From Piscinibacterium candidicorallinum (lineage in GTDB: Bacteria; Pseudomonadota; Gammaproteobacteria; Burkholderiales; Burkholderiaceae_C): a DNA stretch of 64,000 nt. Position numbers and translations under genes: made by a program. The notes under the pieces were generated by a model, which worked only from the letters and a program-made list of their open reading frames with translations, was not told the origin of the DNA and ran no database searches. Within the stretch, counting starts at the first letter, position 1, and the number at the start of each line of letters is the position of its first letter. Shown one piece after another: positions 57,635-64,000 of this stretch. The DNA is taken from contig NZ_CP180191.1 in assembly GCF_047549485.1 (NCBI RefSeq), positions 496,001 through 560,000 on the forward strand, read 5' to 3'.

Positions 57635-58312
57635 ATGACCATGCTCAATTCCGTGTCATCGAGCAGCAACGCCCAGAACCTGCAGGTTGCGCTGAACACC
57701 GGCACCAAAGCCCAGGAGTCCAGCCAGGACCGCTTCCTGACCCTGCTGGTGGCGCAGATGCAGAACCAGGACCCCCTGAACCCGATGGACAACGCGCAGA
57801 TGACCAGTCAGCTCGCGCAGATCAACACGGTGCAGGGCATCAATTCACTGAATGACACCGTCAAGGGCCTCGGCGCGCAATTCGCTGCGTTGCAGTCCCT
57901 GCAGAGCGCTGCGCTGGTCGGAAAGAACGTGCTTGTGCCTGGCGACAGCGCCACGCTGACCGGCGGCACCATGAACTTCGGCTACGAGCTGCCCATGGAT
58001 GTGGATGCCGTGAAGATCGACGTGCTCGATGCCCGCGGCACCGTGGTGCGCAGCTTCACGCCGCAGGACCGCGCGATGACCCGGGCCGGCGTGCACGGCA
58101 TGAGCTGGGACGGCAAGACCGCCGATGGGCGCGACGCCCCCGCAGGTGACTACCGCCTGCGCGTGAGCAGCACCGTCGCTGGCCGCGAGGCCAGCAGCAC
58201 CGCGCTCACGAGCCAACGCGTGGCCGGTGTGACATCCGATGCAAACGGCGTGCAGCTGCTGCTCGCCAACGGCAATCGCACGGCCTACACGGGCGTGAAG
58301 GCCGTGTTCTGA
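57635..58312 (+). CDS. flgD: Flagellar hook cap protein FlgD
   Basis: A 225-residue scaffold needed for hook assembly. The N-terminal export part has RFLTLLVAQMQNQDPLNPMD, NAQMTSQLAQINTVQGINSL, which is diagnostic. The C-terminal FlgD immunoglobulin-like and Tudor-like parts follow (DRAMTRAGVHGMSWDGKTAD, GRDAPAGDYRLRVSS). The start may be ATG 57635 or 57641 (MLNSVSS). Confidence 0.96.
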   Translation: MTMLNSVSSSSNAQNLQVALNTGTKAQESSQDRFLTLLVAQMQNQDPLNPMDNAQMTSQLAQINTVQGINSLNDTVKGLGAQFAALQSLQSAALVGKNVLVPGDSATLTGGTMNFGYELPMDVDAVKIDVLDARGTVVRSFTPQDRAMTRAGVHGMSWDGKTADGRDAPAGDYRLRVSSTVAGREASSTALTSQRVAGVTSDANGVQLLLANGNRTAYTGVKAVF

Positions 58313-58353
58313 GCTACGCCATTCCAAACCAATTCACTCAAGAGGTCTGAATC

Positions 58354-59574
58354 ATGGGTTTCCAGCAGGGTTTGTCCGGTCTGAATGCGGCATCGCGCAA
58401 TCTCGATGTCATCGGCACCAACGTCGCCAACTCCGGCACCGTCGGCTTCAAGGCCTCACGTACGGAATTTGCCGACATGTTCGCCAACTCCATGAGCGGT
58501 GCGGGTGGCCTGTCGGCCGGCATCGGCGTCAATGTGGCGGCCATTGCCCAGCAGTTCACGCAGGGCGGCATCACCACCACCAACAACCCGCTGGACATCG
58601 CCATCAACGGCCAGGGCTTCTTCCGCATGTCGACCAACGGCGCGGTGACCTACAGCCGCAACGGCCAGTTCAAGATGGACAACCAGGGCTACATCGTCAA
58701 CAACCAGGGCGCTCGCCTGACGGGCTTCCCGGCGGATGCCACCGGCCAGATCAACACCGGCGGTGCCCGCGAGCTGCGCCTGGACACCTCGGATGTGGCG
58801 CCGCGTGCCTCCACCGAAGTGGGCGTGGCCGCCAATCTGGATTCGCGCAACACCCCGCCCGTGGGCGCATTCGACGTCAATGACCCCACCACCTACAACA
58901 GCGCCACCTCGCTGACGGTCTACGACTCGCTGGGCAACGCGCAGACGCTGTCGCTCTACTACCGCAAGACCGGCAACAACGCCTGGGATGTCTACGCAGC
59001 GGCCAATGGCACCATGATCGGCAGCGGGCGCGCCGGCAACATCGCATTCAACAGTGACGGCAGCTTCAATGCCGCCGGATCGAGCAACCCGATGTCGATC
59101 GCCGTTCCTGTCACGGGGGGTGCGGCCACGCCGCTGACCGTCTCGGTCGATCAGGACCGGCTCACGCAATTCGGCAACAACTTCTCGGTGGCCCAGCTCA
59201 GCCAGGACGGCTATGCAGCTGGCCGGATTGCCGGCTTCACCATTGATGGCAACGGCGTGATCCTCGGCCGCTACACCAATGGCCAGACGCTCGCCCAGGG
59301 CCAGATCGTGCTCTCCAACTTCACCAATGCGCAGGGTCTGGTGCCTGTGGGTGGCAACGCCTGGGTGGAAACCACGGCCTCGGGCCAGCCGCTGACCGGC
59401 GCGCCCAACTCCGGCGCACTCGGCGGCCTGCAGGCTGGTGCGCTGGAAGACAGCAACGTGGACCTGACCGGCGAGCTGGTGAACATGATCACCGCGCAGC
59501 GCATGTATCAGGCCAACGCCCAGACCGTGCGGACGCAGGATCAAGTGCTGCAGACGCTCGTCAACCTCCGTTGA
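58354..59574 (+). CDS. flgE: Flagellar hook protein FlgE
   Basis: A 406-residue hook subunit. The N-terminus MGFQQGLSGLNAASRNLDVI and GTNVANSGTVGFKASRTEFA and the C-terminal helix DLTGELVNMITAQRMYQANA, VRTQDQVLQTLVNLR are conserved. The middle contains the hook core (TSLTVYDSLGNAQTLSLYYR). RBS-like AAGAGG lies before the ATG. Confidence 0.97.
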   Translation: MGFQQGLSGLNAASRNLDVIGTNVANSGTVGFKASRTEFADMFANSMSGAGGLSAGIGVNVAAIAQQFTQGGITTTNNPLDIAINGQGFFRMSTNGAVTYSRNGQFKMDNQGYIVNNQGARLTGFPADATGQINTGGARELRLDTSDVAPRASTEVGVAANLDSRNTPPVGAFDVNDPTTYNSATSLTVYDSLGNAQTLSLYYRKTGNNAWDVYAAANGTMIGSGRAGNIAFNSDGSFNAAGSSNPMSIAVPVTGGAATPLTVSVDQDRLTQFGNNFSVAQLSQDGYAAGRIAGFTIDGNGVILGRYTNGQTLAQGQIVLSNFTNAQGLVPVGGNAWVETTASGQPLTGAPNSGALGGLQAGALEDSNVDLTGELVNMITAQRMYQANAQTVRTQDQVLQTLVNLR

Positions 59575-59609
59575 GCACTGAGCACTGTCTGAGCTAGCGA
59601 GGACCCAGC

Positions 59610-60338
59610 ATGGACCGCATGATCTATTCCGCCATGAGCGGTGCCAAGGCCACGATGGCCCGGCAGGATTCGCTGGCCAACAACCTGGCCAATGCGAACA
59701 CCACCGGCTTTCGCGCAGAGATGGTGCGTCACCGGGCCGTGCCCATCCAGGGCGAGGGCGCGTCCACCCGCGTGTTCGCGCTCGACACCACGCTGGGCTA
59801 CTCGGACAAGCAGGGCGAAATCAACATCACCAACCGCGAGCTGGATGTCGCTGTGAGCGGCCCGGGCTGGATTGCCGTGCAGGGGCTGGACGGCAATGAG
59901 GCCTACACCCGTAATGGCAGCCTGGATGTGGACGGCAACGGCCAGCTCGTCACGCGCAACGGCTTGCCGGTGCTGGGTGATGGCGGGCCGATCAACGTAC
60001 CCGCCAACGCGCGCATCAAGATCGGCCAGGACGGCACCGTCACCGCCACCGTGGGCAACGGCGCACCCCAGCAGGTCGGGCGCATCAAGCTCACCAACCC
60101 CGAGACCGTCTCGCGCGGGCCGGACGGCCTGTTCCGTACGCCGGACGGCGAGGCTGCACCGCTGGATGAGAACGTGCGCGTCACCCCGGCGGCGCTTGAG
60201 GGCAGCAATGTGAATGTCATCGAGCAGATGGTGGGCATGATCTCCGCGGCTCGGCAGTACGAGATGCAGATCAAGATGATGACCACGGCCGACACGAGCA
60301 CCCAGCGCGCCACGCGCCTGCTGTCGCCGACGGGCTGA
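59610..60338 (+). CDS. flgF: Flagellar rod protein FlgF
   Basis: A 242-residue proximal rod protein. It starts MDRMIYSAMSGAKATMARQD, then SLANNLANANTTGFRAEMVR, and ends with the conserved GSNVNVIEQMVGMISAARQY, QIKMMTTADTSTQRATRLLS. It is 35 bp after flgE. Unlike most flagellar operons, a gap of 405 bp separates it from flgG. Confidence 0.97.
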   Translation: MDRMIYSAMSGAKATMARQDSLANNLANANTTGFRAEMVRHRAVPIQGEGASTRVFALDTTLGYSDKQGEINITNRELDVAVSGPGWIAVQGLDGNEAYTRNGSLDVDGNGQLVTRNGLPVLGDGGPINVPANARIKIGQDGTVTATVGNGAPQQVGRIKLTNPETVSRGPDGLFRTPDGEAAPLDENVRVTPAALEGSNVNVIEQMVGMISAARQYEMQIKMMTTADTSTQRATRLLSPTG

Positions 60339-60743
60339 TGCGCGACTGCTGCGGCAGCGAACAGTCTGGGCCACAGAGGGCCACAACTGCACGCCGATGA
60401 ACACCCTGTTGGCCTGCAGCCTCCTTGAGCCGCCGCGGCCTTGTCGATGTTTGCCTGTGGGCCTCTGGGGCTGCCATTCAAGGGCAATTCAAGAGCCTTT
60501 CCGCTTGTCTGGCGGGCTTCTCCAGCCATTTTGGTCTGGGAAGCCGCATCCAGAGCCGATCTCGCTTTCCGATTCCGGGCTGGCGCTGCGTCTGCAAGGG
60601 CTGCAATTGGATGGCAAGAGCGCTGCTTATTGCGGCATGTACAGGGCGCCGTCTGCTTCAGACTGCATGTCAAACAGCCGATATTCACGCCCGCGCCAGC
60701 GCCGCACCTGAAGTGCGCATCCGGCCGGGCTAGGAGCCCCGCC
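60339..60743. other. Non-coding insertion between flgF and flgG
   Basis: 405 bp without a credible gene in a place where most bacteria have only a few bases. It holds palindromic element copy C (60498-60562) and a weak likeness to the second inverted repeat (60367-60411). No sigma-28-type promoter for flgG is evident. Confidence 0.65.
60498..60562. repeat. Palindromic repeat element, copy C (partial)
   Basis: TTTCCGCTTGTCTGGCGGGC, then TTCTCCAGCCATTTTGGTCT and GGGAAGCCGCATCCA match the arms of copies A and B. The complementary arm on the right is missing or too worn to recognise (possibly 60601-60640), so this is a half element. Confidence 0.65.
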
Positions 60744-61526
60744 ATGATGCGTTCACTGTCGATTGCCAAGACCGGGATGGAAAGCCAGCAGCTGCAGCTG
60801 GACAACATCTCCAACAACCTCGCCAACGTCGGCACCAACGGCTTCAAGCGCTCGCAGGTCGTCTTCGAGGACCTGCTGTACCAGAACATGCGCCAGGCGG
60901 GCAGCCAGAACACGCAGCAGAACACCTTGCCCACCGGGCTGCAGATCGGCACCGGCGTGCGTGCGGTGGGCAGTTCGCGCAACTTCGGCCAGGGCAACCT
61001 GCAGAAGACGGATGGCGCCTATGACGTGGCCATCAACGGCCTGGGCTTCTTCCAGGTGCAGATGCCCGATGGCACGAACGCCTACACGCGCGACGGCAGC
61101 TTCAAGATCGACGCCAACGGCCAGCTCGTCACCAACAACGGCTTCCCGGTGAACCCGGCGATCACCATTCCCGCCAATGCGCAGAAGGTGACCGTCGGCC
61201 AGGACGGCACGGTCACGGTGCTCGTGCCGGGCAGTGCCACCCCCAACACCGTGGGCCAGATCCAGCTGGCCACCTTCACCAACCCGGCGGGCCTCAACCC
61301 CCTGGGTGGCAACGTCTACGGCGAAACCGTGGCCTCCGGCGCCCCCACGCCGGGCCAGCCGGGCACCAACGGTTTGGGCACGCTGGCGCAGGGCTTCATC
61401 GAGACCAGCAACGTCAATGTGGTCGAGGAGCTGGTCGCGATGATCGCCACGCAGCGCGCCTACGAAATCAACTCCAAGGCCGTGTCCACCGTGGACCAGA
61501 TGCTGCAGCGACTGTCGCAGCTCTGA
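60744..61526 (+). CDS. flgG: Flagellar distal rod protein FlgG
   Basis: A 260-residue distal rod protein. ATG 60744 follows TAGGAGCCCCGCC; the open frame to the left is non-coding insertion. The start MMRSLSIAKTGMESQQLQLD, then NISNNLANVGTNGFKRSQVV, and the end SNVNVVEELVAMIATQRAYE, INSKAVSTVDQMLQRLSQL are diagnostic. It heads a flgGHIJ group. Confidence 0.97.
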   Translation: MMRSLSIAKTGMESQQLQLDNISNNLANVGTNGFKRSQVVFEDLLYQNMRQAGSQNTQQNTLPTGLQIGTGVRAVGSSRNFGQGNLQKTDGAYDVAINGLGFFQVQMPDGTNAYTRDGSFKIDANGQLVTNNGFPVNPAITIPANAQKVTVGQDGTVTVLVPGSATPNTVGQIQLATFTNPAGLNPLGGNVYGETVASGAPTPGQPGTNGLGTLAQGFIETSNVNVVEELVAMIATQRAYEINSKAVSTVDQMLQRLSQL

Positions 61527-61565
61527 TGCGTCCTGACGGATGCCGCACCAAGAATCGAGCCCTTC

Positions 61566-62252
61566 ATGTTCAAGCGCCTCTCATTGATTGCCCTGCTCGC
61601 CACGTCCGTGCTGAGCGGCTGTGCCGTGGTCGGCCGGCCCGAAGTCGCCGTCGTCGACACCACGCCAGTGCGGCCCAATCAGCCTGCCGTCGATCCGCTC
61701 GTGCATCAGGCCGCCACCGGCAGCATCTACAACGCGCGCATGGCCACGCCGCTGTTCGAAGACCGCCGTGCACGGCGCGTCGGCGACATCATCACCGTGC
61801 AGATCAACGAGCGCTCCACCGCCAGTCAGAGTGCCAACAGCTCGGTCGACAAGACCAGCGATCTCAATGCCGGGATCAGCGCGCTGCCCTTCATTGCCGG
61901 CAACAGCTTCGGCCGTGCAGGAGCACGCGCCAACAGCGAGAACAGCTTCGAAGGCAAGGGCGCGACGGACTCGTCCGGCCTGATCACCGGCTCCATCACT
62001 GTCACCGTGGTGGAAGTGCTGCCTAACGGCAACCTGCTGGTGGCCGGGGAGAAGCAGATCGGTGTGAACCATAACGTGGAGCGCATGCGCCTGAGCGGTG
62101 TGGTGAACCCGGTGAACATCCAGCCCGGCAACACCGTGAGCTCCACGACGATCGCTGATGCGCGCATCGAGCTGCGTGGCATGGGCCAGCAGGACCAGGC
62201 TCAAGCCATGGGCTGGCTGTCTCGCGTGTTTTTGTCCGTCTGGCCGTTGTGA
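61566..62252 (+). CDS. flgH: Flagellar L-ring lipoprotein FlgH
   Basis: A 228-residue outer membrane lipoprotein forming the L ring. The signal peptide ends in the lipobox VLSGC with Cys19. Typical stretches are FEDRRARRVGDIITVQINER, the GKGATDSSGLITGSITVTVV segment and the end DQAQAMGWLSRVFLSVWP. It is 39 bp after flgG and 9 bp before flgI. Confidence 0.97.
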   Translation: MFKRLSLIALLATSVLSGCAVVGRPEVAVVDTTPVRPNQPAVDPLVHQAATGSIYNARMATPLFEDRRARRVGDIITVQINERSTASQSANSSVDKTSDLNAGISALPFIAGNSFGRAGARANSENSFEGKGATDSSGLITGSITVTVVEVLPNGNLLVAGEKQIGVNHNVERMRLSGVVNPVNIQPGNTVSSTTIADARIELRGMGQQDQAQAMGWLSRVFLSVWPL

Positions 62253-62261
62253 GGTTTAGCC

Positions 62262-63389
62262 ATGCGTAATCGAGTCTTCGGCCGCATTCTTTGGATCTTG
62301 AGCGCCAGCCTGTTGGCGCTTGCTGCGCTCCATGCGCCGGCGGCTCAGGCCGAGCGCCTCAAAGACCTCGCCAGCTGGCAGGGCGTGCGCGGCAACCAGT
62401 TGATCGGCTACGGCTTGATCGTGGGTCTGGATGGCACGGGCGATCAGACCAGCCAGGCGCCGTTCACCGGCCAGAGCCTGCAATCGATGCTGGGCCAGAT
62501 GGGCATCCAGCTGCCACAGGGCACGAACCTGCAGCTCAAGAATGTGGCCGCAGTGATGGTGACTGCACAGTTGCCGGCCTTTTCGCAGCCGGGGCAGCAG
62601 ATCGATGTGACGGTCTCCAGCCTGGGCAATGCCAAGAGCCTGCGCGGCGGCACCCTGCTGCTCACGCCGTTGAAAGGTGCAGACGGTGAGGTATATGCCG
62701 TAGCGCAGGGCAATGTCATCGTGGGCGGTGCTGGCGCGTCGGCCAATGGATCCAGGGTGCAGATCAACCACCTGTCTGCCGGACGCGTGCCCGGTGGCGC
62801 CACGGTGGAACGTGCTGTACCCACGCCGCTGCTGTCTGGCGAGTTCATGCAGCTGGAACTGAACCAGAGCGACTTCTCCACGGCCCGTACCGTGGCTGAG
62901 CGTATCAATCAGGTCTTTGGCGAAGGCACCGCCACGGCACTGGATGGTCGAGTGCTGCGTGTGAAGGCGCCGCGCGAGCCCAATGCCCGCATCGGCTTTC
63001 TGGCTGATCTGGAGGGGCTGGACATCACGCGCGGAACACCCGCGGCCAAGGTCATCATCAATGCGCGGACCGGCTCGGTGGTCATGAACCAGAGCGTGAC
63101 CCTCGGTCCTGCGGCCGTCGCCCATGGCAACTTGAGCGTCACCATCACGACGACTCCGCTGGTGAGCCAGCCGAGTGCGTTTTCCAACGGTCAGACCGTG
63201 CAGGCTGAGCGCTCGGACATCGCCATCCGTCAGGACCCAGGGCAATTGAATCTCGTCGGGCCGGCAGCCAAGCTGGAAGACGTGGTCAAGGCCCTGAATG
63301 CCCTGGGTGCGACTGCGCAGGATCTGATCATCATCCTCCAGGCCATGAAGGCCGCTGGTGCGCTCAAGGCAGAGCTGGAGGTGATCTGA
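62262..63389 (+). CDS. flgI: Flagellar P-ring protein FlgI
   Basis: A 375-residue periplasmic P-ring protein. A signal peptide of about 30 residues ends APAAQA, followed by ERLKDLASWQGVRGNQLIGY and GLIVGLDGTGDQTSQAPFTG. The middle has QPGQQIDVTVSSLGNAKSLR and GGTLLLTPLKGADGEVYAVA. It ends LGATAQDLIIILQAMKAAGA. All parts are present. Confidence 0.98.
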   Translation: MRNRVFGRILWILSASLLALAALHAPAAQAERLKDLASWQGVRGNQLIGYGLIVGLDGTGDQTSQAPFTGQSLQSMLGQMGIQLPQGTNLQLKNVAAVMVTAQLPAFSQPGQQIDVTVSSLGNAKSLRGGTLLLTPLKGADGEVYAVAQGNVIVGGAGASANGSRVQINHLSAGRVPGGATVERAVPTPLLSGEFMQLELNQSDFSTARTVAERINQVFGEGTATALDGRVLRVKAPREPNARIGFLADLEGLDITRGTPAAKVIINARTGSVVMNQSVTLGPAAVAHGNLSVTITTTPLVSQPSAFSNGQTVQAERSDIAIRQDPGQLNLVGPAAKLEDVVKALNALGATAQDLIIILQAMKAAGALKAELEVI

Positions 63390-63390
63390 C

Positions 63391-64000
63391 ATGGCCATCG
63401 GAAACCAGGCCCGCGTTGCCGTCGATCTGAACAGCTTGAACGCATTGCGCGATCAGGCCGGACGCGACCCGAAGGCCGCCACTCGCGCGGCCGCCGTGCA
63501 GTTCGAAACCATGTTCAATCAGATGCTTCTGAAGAGCATGCGTGAGAGCCTGCCCAAAAGCGATCTCATGGGTTCGAGCGCCGAGGACACCTACCGCGGC
63601 ATGCTCGATGGCCAGATGGCTACGGCCATGGCCGGCCGCCCCGGTGGGCTGGCAGACATGATCGAGAAGGCACTGGCGCGCCAGATGGGTGCGGCGACGG
63701 ATGGCCCGACCGTGGGCAGCATCCGTCCACCCCAGGTGCAGGCCTTGCGCGGCGCGGCCGCCGGCCCTGCAGCCGATCCGGCGGTCCGTCTGAACCCGAC
63801 GCATGCCAGTGGCAGCGACGCACGGGACAACTTCATTGCGCGTCTGGCGCCCGAAGCAAAGCGCGCCGCCCAGGCCGCAGGCATTCCTGCGGACTTCATG
63901 CTGGCGCAGGCTGGCCTGGAGAGCGGATGGGGGCGCCGAGAGATCATCGGCGCCGATGGCCGCAACAGCTTCAACCTCTTCGGCATCAAGGCCACAGGCA
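63391..64000 (+). CDS. flgJ: Peptidoglycan hydrolase/rod scaffold FlgJ, 3'-truncated by window end
   Basis: The frame is open to the right edge, giving 203 codons. The N-terminal rod-capping domain has RAAAVQFETMFNQMLLKSMR and EDTYRGMLDGQMATAMAG. After an Ala/Pro-rich linker the glucosaminidase domain begins with RDNFIARLAPEAKRAAQAAG and FMLAQAGLESGWGRREI, containing the catalytic glutamate (ESGWG). It starts one base after the flgI stop. The enzyme domain opens the cell wall for the growing rod. flgK and flgL would be expected next. Confidence 0.95.
   Translation, partial: MAIGNQARVAVDLNSLNALRDQAGRDPKAATRAAAVQFETMFNQMLLKSMRESLPKSDLMGSSAEDTYRGMLDGQMATAMAGRPGGLADMIEKALARQMGAATDGPTVGSIRPPQVQALRGAAAGPAADPAVRLNPTHASGSDARDNFIARLAPEAKRAAQAAGIPADFMLAQAGLESGWGRREIIGADGRNSFNLFGIKATG

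Noticed and set aside
1..64000. tRNA, rRNA or prophage genes
   Set aside because: No cloverleaf, rRNA core sequence, integrase or phage structural gene was seen on either strand.

Overview
The window is an almost complete flagellar and chemotaxis locus from a GC-rich betaproteobacterium, most probably of the order Burkholderiales. The evidence is the order flhB-flhA-flhF-(flhG-like)-fliA next to motAB, cheYZ and flhDC, the presence of CheD, CheZ and FlhDC together, and Burkholderiales-style FliA (sigma-28) promoters of the form TCAAG-N14/15-GCCGATA. No genus can be fixed from the sequence alone.

Layout. 1-3410: two chemoreceptor genes with a decayed receptor fragment between them. 3540-4098: a frameshifted VOC-family gene. 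4095-15549: the leftward hook-basal-body and export operons fliFGHIJK and fliLMNOPQR. 15765-16121: divergent fliE. 16274-20676: leftward fliT, fliS, fliD and two tandem flagellin genes. 21161-29863: rightward genes that look like a flagellin glycosylation island. These comprise a TPR/GT41 transferase, a 959-residue multidomain transferase, a FemAB-like acyltransferase, a methyltransferase, an FAD-type oxidoreductase and a sugar ketoisomerase. 30127-34844: cheR, cheD, cheB and a third receptor. 35105-39516: flhDC, motAB, cheYZ. 39686-47350: flhB, flhA, flhF, an FlhG-position gene, fliA and a soluble receptor. 54693-64000: flgN, flgM, flgA (leftward) and flgBCDEFGHIJ (rightward, cut by the window end).

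Into this locus, between the fliA operon and flgN, is placed an accessory module (47367-54598) that has nothing to do with motility. It carries a CvaA/HlyD-type adaptor, a small double-glycine-leader peptide precursor, an AT-richer gene for an exported HExxH protein, and a C39-peptidase ABC exporter. This is the toolkit of a microcin or class II bacteriocin system, but the peptide is not one I recognise. The module is flanked by two nearly identical 414-bp direct repeats. Each encodes an exported 88-residue protein with two TonB-box-like motifs (DTVTVxAS). A long palindromic repeat lies about 270 bp beyond each one, and a third partial copy of that palindrome separates flgF from flgG.

How the parts work together. 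FlhDC is the master activator. FliA and its anti-sigma factor FlgM control the late genes. By eye, FliA-type promoters stand before fliF, fliL, fliS, fliD, the distal flagellin gene, flgA, flgM, motA, cheY and flhB, so the FliA regulon here may reach into structural genes that are early in enterics. cheA, cheW, flgK and flgL are not in the window and presumably lie just outside it.
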